DNA from: Phragmites australis
Taxonomy: Eukaryota; Streptophyta; Magnoliopsida; Poales; Poaceae
Reading direction: 5' to 3'
DNA: 64,000 nucleotides
Assembly (NCBI RefSeq): GCF_958298935.1
Contig: NC_084922.1
Span: forward strand, 19,938,501-20,002,500
Shown here piece after piece: positions 10,097 through 21,172 of this stretch. The notes beneath the pieces were generated by a model. That model had not been told where the DNA came from. It ran no database searches and saw nothing but the letters and a program-made list of their open reading frames with translations. Position 1 is the first letter of the stretch. Every line of letters starts with the position of its first letter. The translations under genes were made by a program, and so were the position numbers.

Positions 10097-11004
10097 TGAT
10101 GTGCATTTGCCCGATCTTCCGAAAGGTAATATGATAATTCGATTAGTGGCGCTTCGACATTGATGATCCAAAAGCTCCGGTTAGAACAGATCAAGAATCC
10201 TCGCAACCGCTATACCACTACTCTGTTATTATCAATCGTGCCAAGACATGATTAACCTCGCAAAGAAGGCTTTTCCTACAAGCGAATCGAGAACAAAAGC
10301 AAAAACAGGTAGATGCAATATGGATATTGCTAATTACCAATGAAGTACTCTAGTTGGGGTTCTAGAACCCGAACAAACGGTGACACTGTATAAAACAGAA
10401 TAATCTAAGTGAAACACAAGCCTAAACTACAACGAATACTATGTATATTTAGGAGGGATGTGAGGAGGTCAACCTAGAGTTGTGTAGCCATGAAAGAGGA
10501 GTGCACAACCTATACTCTGACTCCGACATGATTACAAGACCTAACAAGGCCCAAAATGATGGCGCATCACCTTATTCCTTCCAATCTAGCTACATTATAA
10601 GTACTATTTGGTTGAGCTAATATCCATTTGAAAGTGCTCATTGTAAGCTTTCCATAATGTTCAAGATTGCCTAAAACATACTTCGTATGAGAGAGTTATG
10701 TCCGTTTTACTAACGTGATGTCTTGCGACTCGACCACGATCACGACTTCGACCATGACCACGACTAAAGCTTAGCCTCGAGTCTGAGTAGACTTGGCCTA
10801 TGAGGGGTGACGTCCGGATAAGGTTGTGGTGCTTCTCCCACATCACAAGAATTTAGTAGGAATCTATCAAAGGAAGCATGAACAGCGAGAAACGAGTTCA
10901 CCTGGTGGTCTAATTGTCGTGCATGTGTTCTTGCAATTGGACCTTATATGATTTGAAGAATATTAGTAGTATTGATCGTATTTGAAGGAGCCATGGGCTC
11001 ATCA
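10097..11004 (-). repeat. Gy-2b 5' LTR (908 bp) with adjacent primer binding site
   Basis: The plus strand begins TGATGTGC at 10097 and ends GGCTCATCA at 11004. The minus-strand primer site TGGAATCAGAGCC (10095-10083) is one base off the canonical site. The U3 start keeps the tail coding (ARTHARQLDHQVNSF-like). The right end abuts copia LTR sequence at 11005, and the same boundary recurs at 30605/30606. Confidence 0.88.
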
Positions 11005-12021
11005 CCGGATGGTTTGGCGCTGGGCAAATAGTACATGACGGATGACACACGTCAACATTATATCGCTTTTTTAGGGTGTAAGCAAGTGACAATGAGTCAC
11101 ACTTTGAGAAGCGTACAAAGGCGGTTTTGCGGTTTAGCCTCAAAACCATGGAGGGATGGAGTGCATGTAGTATCATTGCGAAGCTTGAGTCAAGGCAAAA
11201 TAAGTCATGAAGAAGCCACAACCATTTGATGGACAAACAAAAAAAAATAACCAAAATGCCCCAGTGGTAGGTGGATTCCATTGGAAGAGAGGGGTATTTT
11301 GGGAACAAGGAAGCTTAAGTGCTAAGCAACCTTCCTAGGCCTATAAATAGAGGGATAGAGCTATAGGAGAGGTTTGAGCCAGCCATTTGAGCCTTGAGTG
11401 CTAGGTTTTACAAGTGGAAAGGAGAGCTTAGCCTTTGTAATAGGTGAGAACTTTTTGTGAGAAATCTATTTTGTAATTCTGCCAAAAATAGGGCTGTCCT
11501 CTTTATGAAATTAAGTTTTTATTCCACAGTGTGCTTGAATTCATCTCCTTCTAGTCTTCTTCTATTGCCTCCCTTGCTTTGTTGCGAGGTTCTCCCTTTT
11601 CGGTTGGGTTTTCGTTTCAGTTATTGTGCTAAAATTTTCTCACATTGGGAGGTTATTCTTCTTGTTGCTAGAGGCATAAAATTCACATACGAATGTATAC
11701 AAGTGGGTTTGAATTCTCTTGCCTCTAGATCATCAACTTGGCGAATTTCTTCTTTCGGTGTTCTTTTTGTTGGATCGAAGGCTTCTTCCTTCAATTTGCT
11801 ATCTTTCTGTGTCGATGATTTGTGAGATATGTGCCAATGGATCCTAGAGTTCATTTACACCTATGAGAGCCATACTTGGTGATCTCTGTAGTAACTAGTT
11901 TCCTCCGGCTTTTGCTTCCTCTTAGTTTTTAGGTGCGTTGGGTGACCAAAATAGGAGAAGGGCATCAAAGAAATTTGTAAGCGGCTATTCACCCCCTCTA
12001 GTCGTCACTCTTGGTCCTATA
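11005..12021 (+). repeat. Co-A 5' LTR, left end missing
   Basis: Ends CCTATA directly before the primer site. A promoter-like TATAAATA lies at 11342-11349. The left end is cut by the Gy-2b LTR, so the true LTR start is absent. The 122-residue frame at 11457-11825 lies inside R/U5 and I do not regard it as a gene. Confidence 0.82.
11342..11349 (+). promoter_or_regulatory. Co-A LTR TATA box
   Basis: CCTATAAATAGAGGG context inside the LTR; the same box is at 30943-30950 in Co-B. This is the expected core promoter position for element transcription. Confidence 0.7.
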
Positions 12022-12035
12022 ATTGGTATCAGAGC
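12022..12035 (+). promoter_or_regulatory. Co-A primer binding site
   Basis: ATTGGTATCAGAGC immediately after the LTR, the standard initiator Met-tRNA-type primer site. Confidence 0.9.
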
Positions 12036-12089
12036 CGGTTTGATCACTTGCTCACCTTAATCAGTTTTGTGATCCGTAGGACACAATAG

Positions 12090-13075
12090 AGAGACATGGG
12101 AAGATTCCGCTCTTTGAAGGTTGTTACTTTTCTTATTAGAAGGTGCGTATGGAGGCTTATCTTCTAAGCCAAGGAAGCACAATATGGGAGGTTGTAGACT
12201 TCAACTATGAGATTCCTGTTGCGCGTACTTCTCAGGCCCATATTGAACAATATGAAGCTAACAATAAGGCTCAAAATATATTGTTTACCAACCTGAGTCA
12301 CCATGACTTTGACAAAGTTGAGCACCTTCGTACCGCTTGTGAGATCTGGTCCATCTTAGTATCTTTCATGAAGGCACTAACAAAATCAAGGCTTGGTGCT
12401 AAAGCACGTACAACCAAGAATATCAAATGTTCGCGCTAGGCCGCAAAGAATCTTTGGATAACATGTTTGCTCGATTTAATGGGATTGTTAGCAATCTTAG
12501 ATCAACTGGAGTTTTGCCTTACTCCTAACCATGAGAGGGTGATCAAGCTTCTCTATGCTCTTGACCGTCACATATGGGAAATGAAGATCTCAACAATTGA
12601 AGAGTCATCCAGTTATGACACATTGTCATGTGATGAACTCTTCAGTAAGCTCAAATCAACCGAGATAGCCAAGACGGCTATAATAGGCCTAGGAAACCCC
12701 ATGTCTTAGAACATGGTGTTGTATGTTTCAGGACCTAGTGGTAGTTGTCCTGTTGGAGTTGGTTTTTCTTATGAAACCTTTCAACTGGTGGATTTGCTTT
12801 ATTTTCTTTGGTTTCTACCACAAGGAGTAGGTGGATGGATTAGATGATGAAGATCTGGCTTTGATTCTGAAGAAGTTCACCTACTTCTGCAACAATAGAA
12901 GAGACCGGAGGAGAGGCGGTTCTCGTGCCTGTTTGAGTGTGATGACACTGCTCACTTCAAGGAAAACTGTCCAAGGCTTAAGAAGGACGATCACAACCAC
13001 AACTACCACAAGCACAAGAAGAACATGAAGCCCTTCTTTAGGAACCATGCCAAGATGGCCAAGAAGGTGGCCTAG
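12090..13075 (+). pseudogene. Co-A gag, capsid part and first zinc knuckle
   Basis: Copia Gag (UBN2-like). Visible blocks are MEAYLLSQGSTIWEVVDF, NILFTNLSHHDFDKVEHL, FNGIVSNLRSTGVLPYS, ERVIKLLYALDRHIWEMK and TIEESSSYDTLSCDELFSKLKS, spread over several frames because of indels near 12350, 12525 and 12710. The CCHC knuckle CFECDDTAHFKENC is only readable by crossing a one-base deletion at about 12930. Co-B carries the same deletion, so it predates the duplication. Basic Lys/His-rich residues follow the knuckle. Confidence 0.8.
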
Positions 13076-14440
13076 GTGACATCTCGAGCTTTTGTGGTAG
13101 CACTTAGCGATGTTGACACCTTCTCAAGCTCGGAGGAAAGCTCAGAGGAGGAGGAGCTGCCCATGAAAAACAAGGACTCCACCGGACTTTGCATCATGGT
13201 GGAAGACAATGACAACGACCTCGAGCTCGATTCTTCTAAGGTATCACCTTCCTATGACTCTTGTTAGTTAGGATAGATTGTTTAAGAGAGCAGTTCAAGA
13301 AGTAAAGGAACTCAAGTCTAGGCTAGAATGTTCATCTTTTGAGCTTGAGTTGCTTAGGTCTAGGGCCAGGGATGAGGAGTGTCATTTAATTGCCTTGTGG
13401 TCATGAGTGAGCTTTCTAAGCTTCCGACTTTGCATGCTAAAAGTCACCAGTCAGCTTAAGACTGTTGAGAAGAAGCTCCTTAAGGTGGAGTCTAGACCTA
13501 CTCTCTTAGGTGCTTGCATATCACCCTTTGCCCTCAAAGGATGTTGATGTGAAAGCCAAGGGTATAAAGGAGTTAAAGTCTAAATTGGAGAGTGTTGAGT
13601 GTTCTAAGGATGTGCGACCAAATTGTTCCACTTGCATCATCCTTAAGAACAAGCTCAGTTGGGTTAGAGGGCAAGTGGAAAAGCTCATGGCTGAGAATGA
13701 GTATCTCCTTTCTTTGGTAGAGAAATGCTTAGAAGGAAAGAGTAAGATGAACTTGATTTTGGCCAAGACTAAAATGTGCGTAGATAAGACGGGTTTAGCT
13801 TTGGGGTTGGGATTTGAGAGGGTGGCTTGCAATAGGGATGGTAAGACTATTTTCATCACACCTACTACCCTTGAGGATGAAAAATCCAAGATGAATACCC
13901 CACCACAACCCACAAAGAAGAAACTCACACCACAACCCAAGAGAGCTCCACAGCCAAAAATGGAAGTCCCTGTGAGAGAGCCTAGAGGGACTAGTAGTCT
14001 AGCATTTGAGAGACGCTTTCACTGCACCGACTACCAGAGAGAGGGTCACCTAGTTGGGTTTTGTTTTTACCGTAGGAGGGATGAGCAACGTGAGTGGGAG
14101 TCGAATACTCGGGACAGGTACCACCCCTCTTTTGGTATACATGAGCCTTTTCTTCGCTCTTACTCAAGAGTCTCAAGGGTTCCTCAGTTTCCTTCTCGAG
14201 GTGGTGTCTGGCGTGGATCTTACCATAATTCATATGGTTTTGGTTCACCTGTAAGAGTCTTTGAGTTGCAGCACTTTGGTGGACCATGTTATACCTATCA
14301 TCGCACTCGCCCTCAGCGCACTAGTGTCGATTTGCACGCACTCACTTTTACTGCTTCAGGGATAATGACTCAGTACTGGATTCCCAAGAGGTTTTGTCTA
14401 ACCCTAGTACTGAGCCATTCATCTATTATTCTTCTCATAT
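13076..14440 (+). pseudogene. Co-A gag C-terminal region: acidic segment, coiled coil, second zinc motif
   Basis: SIRE-lineage elements have an unusually long Gag. Here an acidic Ser/Glu segment (SSSEESSEEEELP) is followed by a heptad-rich helical stretch (KELKSRLE, KIKELESKLE-like, about 13290-13720), conserved ALGLGFERVACN, a proline/lysine linker and a second finger-like motif FHCTDYQREGHLVGFCF, which has lost one usual Cys. Aromatic/Arg-rich sequence follows to 14440. Stops at about 13265 and 13405 break it. Confidence 0.7.
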
Positions 14441-14840
14441 GTAGGTGACAGGCAGAGGCCTGGAGAATAAGTGGCTCATCGACTCCAGTTGTTCACACCA
14501 TATGACCGGAGATGCATCATGGTTTTCTAGCCCCACTTCGATGAAGCGACATGAGTACATCACATTCGGGGATGACAGAAAAGGTAGAGTGAAGACCAAA
14601 GGTATGGTATGAGTGAGTGAGTGAGTGTTTCACTCTCAAGGATGTGGCTTTGGTGGAGCATCTGGGGTGCAACTTGCTTTTTGTATCTTGGTTGCTAAAT
14701 CAGGATTTAGAAGTGCACTTCAAGCACAATGCTTCTCTAATTCTTGATTCCTCGAGTGCTTTGATTTGCCGGATTTCTCGAGTAGGGAGAGTCTTTGAAG
14801 CTGATTTTTCTAAGTCTTTTGGTTCTTCTTGATGCTTAAT
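14440..14840 (+). pseudogene. Co-A protease
   Basis: Copia aspartic protease region. After GRGLENKWLIDS the active site reads DSSCSHHMTGD, where the family has DSG; the Gly to Ser change in the catalytic triad should abolish activity. Co-B has the same DSS, so the lesion is ancestral to both. Downstream are FTLKDVALVEHLGCNLLFVSWL and an ARVGRVFEADFSK-like block. A stop at about 14612 and others follow. Confidence 0.78.
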
Positions 14841-14849
14841 TGCTCAACC

Positions 14850-16075
14850 CTCTTCTAAGCATTGGATGTGGCATAGGAAACTAGGGCACATGAGTTTTGA
14901 TTTGCTTTCTCATTTGAGTGACCTAGGCTTGATCTGAGGATTGCCCAAGCTCAAGTTTGAGAAGAACTTTGTTTTTGTTCCTCATCGGCATGGCAAGATG
15001 ATTGCCGTCTCTCACCCATTGGGCAATTTGGTGATGACTAAACGACCAGGAGAACTTCTCCATATGGACACTGTTGGTCCTTCCCAGGTTCGTTCGGCAG
15101 GTGGGAAGTGGTATGTACTTGTCATTATTGATGACTACTCTCGCTACTTTTGGGTGTTATTTCTTGTGAGCAGGGATGAAGTGTTCTCACACTTTCAGAG
15201 CTTAGCTTTGAAATTGTTCAAGGAACTCCCTGGTGCATTGAAAGCTATTCACAGTGATAATGGCACCGAGTTCAAGAACTATCTCTTTGATATTTTCTGC
15301 CTTGAACATGATATTGAGCATCAATTGTCTACCCTATGCGTTCCTCAACAGAATGGCATGGTTCAAAGGAAGAATTGCACTTTGCTAGAGATGGCTCGGA
15401 TGATGCTCGATGAGCATAGGACTCCTATAAAGTTTTGGGTTAAGGCGATTAGCACCGCTTGCTATATCCCAAATTGGATTCTCTTGTGATCAATCTTGAA
15501 TGTGACTTCTTATGAATTGCGCTTCAAGAGGAAGATGAAAGTTTCTCATTTGAGAGTTTTTGGATGTCGTTGCTTCATCCTAAGGTATGACAATCTTGAC
15601 AAATTTGAGTTGCGTTTGTCCGATGGGATTTTCTTGGGGTATCCCCTTCATGGTCATTCTTACTGGGTTTACAATCTTGATTCTAACACCATCACGGAAT
15701 CCTGTGATGTGACCTTTGATGAATCAACTCCATGTGGTAGTTCTGTTCATGAATGTGCAAAGGATCAGGAGATGAGCGAAAGCATCTTTGTGGATGGTGA
15801 CGTTCTAGCTCTCGGTGATGATGAGGATGATCCACTACTTCCGGTCATCACACCCACTTCCAAGCTGGCTCTTGCTTCTTCGACACTAGTAGTGGGTCCT
15901 GCAGCCTCTACTTCCACTTCAACTGATTTAGAGCTTGCACCAGCTACATTTGAGGGTGATGTGGTCTCACAATGCGAGGCTTCACAGCACATTCAGCAGA
16001 TACATCCCCCTCAACAGATGATCGGCAACCTTGGTGAGAGGGTAACAAGATCCAAATCTGGTCTATAATGCTTAT
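14850..16075 (+). pseudogene. Co-A integrase with variable C-terminal region
   Basis: Begins with the pre-integrase zinc region (HWMWHRKLGHMSFDLLS) and continues HMDTVGPSQVRSAGGKWYVLVIIDDYSR (first catalytic Asp) and HSDNGTEFKN (second Asp). The third catalytic residue is replaced: VPQQNGMVQRKN has Gln where the family has Glu (GVVERKN). Co-B has the same Gln. After a stop at about 15488 the frame resumes with VSHLRVFGCRCFILRYDNLDKFELRLSDGIFLGY-type sequence and an acidic, Ser/Thr-rich linker ending ERVTRSKSGL at 16068. Confidence 0.85.
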
Positions 16076-16149
16076 TTTACTAATTCTGTATTTGTTGCTT
16101 CTTTTGAGCCCCATGATGTTGGACACTCTCTTTCTGATTCAAATTGATT

Positions 16150-17000
16150 CAATTCCATGCATGAAGAATTACAAAATTTTGAGAGAAACCAAGTTTGGGT
16201 CCTTGTAGAGCCACCCTAAATGTTCACATCATAGGCACCAAATGGGTTTTTAGAAACAAACAGGGGGAGGATCGCTCAAGGTTTCTCACTCAAATTTAGC
16301 GGATAGACTTTGGAGAGACCTTTGCACCAGTAGCTAAAGTAGAAGCAAGTAGGATTCTCCTTGCATTTGCGGCATCCCAAGGTTTCAAATTGTACCAAAT
16401 GGATGTCAAAAGTGCTTTCCTAAATGGGTTTATAGAGGAAGAGGTCTTTGTCAAGCAACCCCCTAGTTTTGAGCTCCCCAAATACCTATATAGAGTATAC
16501 AAACTTCAGAAAGTTTTGTATGGGCTTAAGCAGACGCCTAGGGCTTGGTATGATAGGCTTAAGTCCTTCTTGTTAGAACATGGGTATGTGATGCGGTCGG
16601 TTGATAAAACTTTTTTCATCTTTAGGCATGGCAATGACTTCCTACTTGTTCAGATATACGTGCATGATATCCTTTTTGGTGGCTTTTCTCATGCTCCTGT
16701 GGCCATGTTTATAGAAACTATGAGCAGGGAATTTGAGATGTCGATGATGGGTGAGCTCAACTTCTTTCTTGGACTGCAAATCAAGCAATGCAAGGAAGGT
16801 ACATTTGTCCATTAGACAAAGTATATCAAGGATTTGCTGAAGAAGTTTTACATGAGCGATGCGAAGCCCCTGGCAACACCAATGGCTACCTCAATCGTGC
16901 TTGATCCGGATGAAGATGGTGAGGAGGTAGACTAGTGTGAGTACAGGAGCATGATCAGCTCCCTCCTGTACCTGATAACGACAAGACCTGACATTCACTT
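16150..17000 (+). pseudogene. Co-A reverse transcriptase
   Basis: Copia RT. Blocks visible: APVAKVEASRILLAFAAS, YQMDVKSAFLNGFIEEEVFVKQPP, VYKLQKVLYGLKQTPRAWYDRL and FLGLQIKQ. The catalytic box reads YVHDI where YVDDI is expected: the first Asp has become His. Co-B keeps YVDDI, so this change arose in Co-A after the two copies separated. A small deletion near 16270 and stops at 16299 and 16813 break the frame. Confidence 0.85.
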
Positions 17001-17039
17001 CAACGTATGCTTGTGTGCCTGTTTCCATGCGTCACCAAG

Positions 17040-17480
17040 GACATCTCACCGCCAAGTAGTGAAGCTCATATTGAGGCATCTCAAACACACCCTTGAGTAT
17101 GGTCTTTAGTTTTTTGCATCTTCTTCTCTCTATTCGTGGTTTTTCGGATATAAATTTTGCTGGTTGTAGAATTGACAAGAAGAGCACCTCCGGTACTTGT
17201 TATTTCTTGGGTACTTCTCTTATATGTTGGTATTCTTGCAAACAATCTATTGTTGCACAGTCAACTGCTGAAGCTAAATATGTTGCTACCACTAGCTGTT
17301 ATTCTCAAATTTTGTGGATGGTTCCTACCTTGAGGGACTTTGGGTTAGACTTCAAGAGCTTTCTACTTTGTGTGACAACACCAGTGCCATCAGCTTAGCC
17401 AATAACCTAGTCCAACACTCTAGAACCAAACACATAGATGTGAGGTTCCACTTTTTACGAGACCACAATGAGACATAGAT
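17040..17480 (+). pseudogene. Co-A RNase H
   Basis: Copia RNase H: GFSDINFAGCRIDKKSTSGTC (first Asp), LICWYSCKQSIVAQSTAEAKYVA, LWMVPTLRDFGL and a degraded NTSAISLANNLVQHSRTKHID block after a frameshift near 17390. This whole domain is missing from Co-B because of a 1288-bp deletion. Confidence 0.82.
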
Positions 17481-18333
17481 GCAACAAGATTTTCCTATTT
17501 GAGGGGAGAGCTTGGAGTGTGCCATCCCTATGGAATTGTGTGAGGGGGCGTTGCAGCTGTACGTACTCTATCTTACTTTTGTTGCATTTGCATTGCATCT
17601 CATCTTGTAAGATAATCAGTGTAGTTGAACTTTGACTTGTATGTCTTTAGCATTTTTCAGTTACTAGACTTTAATTTGGACTAAGTTTAGTAGGTGTGCG
17701 GAGCAATCTATTAAACTTAGGCTCCTCTTGATGCCTTGACATGAATCATTTCAAGCAAGCTAGCTTTCCTAAAGATTAAACTTGGTAATTTTACGAATCA
17801 TATACACTATGAAATACTACATTCTTGATCAACATGTTCGTAATTACTTTGGCTTAGTCAATGCTTGTGTTAAGCTAGTTTAATGAATATCTTGCTCTAT
17901 GTTTCTTGGTTCAAGATAGTAGATTAGGAAACATTACATTATGTTTTCTGTCTTTATCAAATGTTTAGGTCTTGATAGAACCTTGGGGGGACATGTGTTC
18001 CTTGTGTCACAAAGACACTACTTGACTTGATCTAAGTGAAAAAATTGATAATTTAGGCAATTTAAATTCTGTTGAGCAATTAAGTTTTTGTGCTAAAATA
18101 TGATCTAATACGGTTGTCTTGATGCTTCATGTGGTTTGCCAAAGAAGTAAACCCATGATTGCTAAAATAAACTTGCAGATAACATGAATCACAAACAAAT
18201 GTGCCTAAATGATCAATTTTGTTTTAATCACATGATCTAACTAAGTCTTGGTTTGATATATGAGCATTTGCAAAGCCTTCTATCATAAATACTTGCTTGC
18301 CTAATTTGAGATTGAAGTTTGCTAGTTCTTAAG
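17481..18333 (+). other. Co-A 3' internal region before the solo LTR
   Basis: AT-rich, no convincing frame. In SIRE elements an envelope-like frame may sit here, but I see none. Half of it (16704-17991) is deleted in Co-B; the rest aligns with Co-B 36325-36664. Confidence 0.6.
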
Positions 18334-19242
18334 TGATGAGGACATCACTCTTTCGGATACACACACAACGAGTATTCCTCCAACAATATGTCCATTGACA
18401 CGAGCTCGTGCACGTCAACTAAATCATGAGGTGAGTTCGTTCCTTAATGTTCCTTTATATTTTTATAAGGATGCGATGCTACTGAATAATTGTGATGTAT
18501 TGTTACTTAGGAACACGGACGAAGACCAGCAAGGGTGCCTAAGCCAAGCTGGAGGTCCAATCAAGTTCGAGTCCATTTCGGAGTCCAGGACCAGACTGCA
18601 CTAAAATCGTCGCCCAGGACGCATACGGACTCCGTTTTCGATGTTCTACACATGGTTGGAAAGCTAAGGAGATAGGCTTGCCAACGGGACTAGTTCCATA
18701 TCCAAATTCTTTTTGAGTCAATAGGAATCATCGAAACAATTGAACATCCAGAATCTATCAAGGTGCTGCGCCACCATCTTTTGGCCCGTTGGGCCGTGTA
18801 ACATATTGGAGTCCATTAGGGACGCGTCCAGGGGTCCTTGGCTGATTCTAGTCTCTTATATACAGTAGCCGCCGCCCCAATTAGGGTTGGGTTTTGCTTA
18901 GATATTGATCTACACACAGATTGTGAGATTTTCGCTCTTGTTCCGGACCGACTAGGCCGCCGCAAGTATTTGTGGAACCCCAACTTCGAGTGCTTGAATT
19001 CTATTCACAATATTTCAGATTGCTTCTTCTATGTTCTTGCTTGTGTTCTCGGTACGCTTGCAGGGATTGAGCCTTCTTGGCGAGGTCAACCGCGCGACAC
19101 GGTTGATAACTAACGGAGATGTGGTGTAGGGATTGCAAGGGAGATGATCTATTCGGGTGGAAGCCTTTGGATCATCAACGTCGAGTTCTCCACCTACCGA
19201 CTTATCGCTACCTATCGGAAGATCAGGCCAACGAACCCATCA
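18334..19242 (+). repeat. Solo gypsy LTR (909 bp) with 5-bp target-site duplication
   Basis: Starts TGATGAGGACATC and ends CCATCA, flanked on both sides by TTAAG (18329-18333 and 19243-19247). It is closely related to the Gy-5 5' LTR (910 bp). No internal gypsy sequence is present, so it is the product of LTR-LTR recombination after insertion. Co-B retains the empty site with a single TTAAG at 36660-36664. The first ~270 bp encode the polyprotein-tail reading (MTRARARQLNHEVSSFLNV). Confidence 0.95.
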
Positions 19243-19762
19243 TTAAGACTTGTATTGCCTCGGCTCGAGTGGATGCTCGTGTGGTGATCACTTTTAACAT
19301 GATTCAGCTATATGAACTTAAATGCACCAATAATTCATCAGGATTAGCTTATCAAAGCTTCATGTTCTTGTGTCACTGTCTCTTTTTGAGCCTTTATGCG
19401 ATTGTGATTTCTACATTCTACTCTTCATAGCCCTTTGATGTTTCTAGCTTGTGCAAATGTTTTGTGGTATACTTGTGAAGGTTTGCATATTCATGCATTT
19501 CATGGCATTTTTGGTCCTTGATGTTTGCATTCCCAAAGGGGGAGAACTTGTGCACTAAATCACAAAGAAGAAGAATCCTGAAATCTCTGCATTCATCAAG
19601 GGGGAGCTTTTGCATTTAGCTTGTCTCTGCCTCTCTTCGAGATTTTGCGATCCTTCTAATGCCAAGTGACATCTTTTTCTTTTTCTTGAGTTTTTGGTCC
19701 AAGTTTTCAAACCAAAATCTTTGTGCTTTGAAAGTTGCCAATGCACTCATCAAATGGGAGAT
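19243..19762 (+). other. Co-A 3' internal region after the solo LTR, with polypurine tract
   Basis: Aligns with Co-B 36665-37183. Two purine runs (CAAAGGGGGAGAAC at about 19535 and CAAGGGGGAGC at about 19600) and the tract AAATGGGAGATT at 19752-19763 mark the run-up to the 3' LTR. No coding signal. Confidence 0.6.
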
Positions 19763-20516
19763 TAAGAAACCAAGTTGAAATGTGACTTGGTTTATTTGTG
19801 ATGAGTGGTTGACAAGGTTTTTGGTTTGGTTTATTTTCGGATTGCATGAGCATGGTTATGTACTGCAATTATACTCACGACTAACCAAAATTACGGAGAA
19901 AATGGACCTAGCATTTTTGTCTCTGAGTCTCTCAGAAAATGGCATATGTCGGATGGTTCCGCGTTGGGCAATTTGTACATACCGGATGATCCGACGTTCA
20001 GATGCCATAGGAAAAAATTGAAGTGTACACCAGAAGGTCCGACGATGGAGTGAAGTGCACGCTGGAGCTTTTTTTTGCAGAGTGGTTATAAACTAGCTCT
20101 AGTGGACTTGTACTTGTCAGATGGTTCGGTGCTCAAAGTTATGAACGTTGGATGTTTCGCCGGAGCTTTTCTTGTAGAGAGGTTGCAAGATGGCTAGTCT
20201 AGAGAAGAAGTACATGCCGGATGGTCTGTCGATGGGATAAAGTGTACGTTAGAGCATTTCTTGCAGAGATGTTGCAAGATGGTTTGTCCGCTGGATTGAA
20301 CACGCCGGATGATCCGGTGCTGGGGAGATGAGAATGCCGGAACATCCAGCGTTCGTGAATTTTTTGAGATGTGCTTTAACTAAGTATTTTGATTATGGAC
20401 TAATATATAACGGAGTTGGAGATAAGCGTGTGCTTGTCTCAGTTTGTGCAGGTGATGGATGCAACTTGGCGGTTGACGACAAGATGATTAGGGCCAAGTG
20501 GGGTGCTAGGTGTCGG

Positions 20517-20520
<4 letters not shown>
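19763..20520 (+). repeat. Co-A 3' LTR-like end, truncated
   Basis: Begins after the polypurine tract with TAAGAAACCAAGTTG and holds several variants of a CCGGATGGTCCGGCG motif (for example CCGGATGATCCGG near 20312). It lacks the TATA box and the U5 end seen in the 5' LTR. Only about 45 bp near 19946 resemble the start of the retained 5' LTR. Truncated at the AG tract at 20521. Confidence 0.55.
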
Positions 20521-20554
<34 letters not shown>

Positions 20555-20590
20555 CTTTTTATTACCTTTATACCCCTACTCTCCGAAATA
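20521..20590. repeat. (GA)n microsatellite plus short unassigned filler at Co-A/Gy-3 join
   Basis: A GA tract (20521-20551) followed by about 40 bp with no match elsewhere in the window, then the gypsy leader phrase TTTGTGACCCACATACC, which in Gy-2a follows the AG tract directly. The join probably arose by recombination at AG repeats. Confidence 0.75.
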
Positions 20591-21172
20591 AAGTTTGTGA
20601 CCCACATACCTCACTAGTCTTAGAAAAGGCAGTAGAAGAGTTTTGAGTTTGTGTCACATTTGCAAAAAAAAAAGAGAAAGAAAAAAAAAGAAAGCAAGAA
20701 GCAAAGAAAAAAAAGAGAAGAAGCAAAGAGTGCAAAAAAATGAGAGAGAGAATTAAAAAAAAGGAATCAGTTTGCATTGCGAATCTTGTTCCATTGTGTT
20801 GGTGTCTGTTATAGTTTTCGGCTTGCTTGAGCTAGTTCTAGGAACGTGTTCGGGCCAGCAACTGTGATGAGTACTATGGACTTTTATTCAGCTTTGCTTG
20901 CTAATATGATTTCAATTATTGCCATTCCTTGCTACTAAATATTGTCTATCCAAGCTACACCTTCACTCGATCAGAACGGTTTTTCCCCTTGCAACTACCT
21001 CACTCGCACCCAATAAGGTATCATGAACCAGCTACCAGTTGTGCCAACTGCTGTGTATGGTAAGAACATTTGCAAGAGCGTAGTAAGACGCTTGAGAGTG
21101 TGTGACTCCACCTCCACCACCTAGTAGTCAATAGGGATAATATCTTTTGTTATCTTCTATCTACTAATAACC
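20585..21172 (+). other. Gy-3 leader (partial)
   Basis: Near-identical to 8838-9374 of Gy-2a, including the A/G-rich stretch and the block ending CTCCACCTCCACCACCTAGTAG. It then continues normally into gag, which shows what Gy-2a has lost. Confidence 0.8.

Larger units (their letters stand above)
11005..20520 (+). mobile_element. Co-A: SIRE-type Ty1/copia retrotransposon, defective
   Basis: Order on plus: 5' LTR without its left end, primer binding site, gag, protease, integrase, RT, RNase H (the copia order, integrase before RT), a long 3' region and a truncated 3' LTR-like end. The LTR ending in CACCCCCTCTAGTCG followed by ATTGGTATCAGAGC is typical of the SIRE/Maximus lineage of grasses. 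It contains a later solo gypsy LTR at 18334-19242. There are many stops and frameshifts. Its right edge is an AG microsatellite joined to a gypsy leader. Confidence 0.88.

Noticed and set aside
11457..11825. 122-residue plus-strand frame in the copia LTR as a small gene
   Set aside because: It lies wholly in R/U5 downstream of the LTR TATA box, is not preserved in the same form in Co-B, and shows no family motif.
17481..18333. Envelope-like frame downstream of copia pol
   Set aside because: SIRE elements can carry one, but no frame longer than about 60 codons or membrane-segment pattern is visible here.
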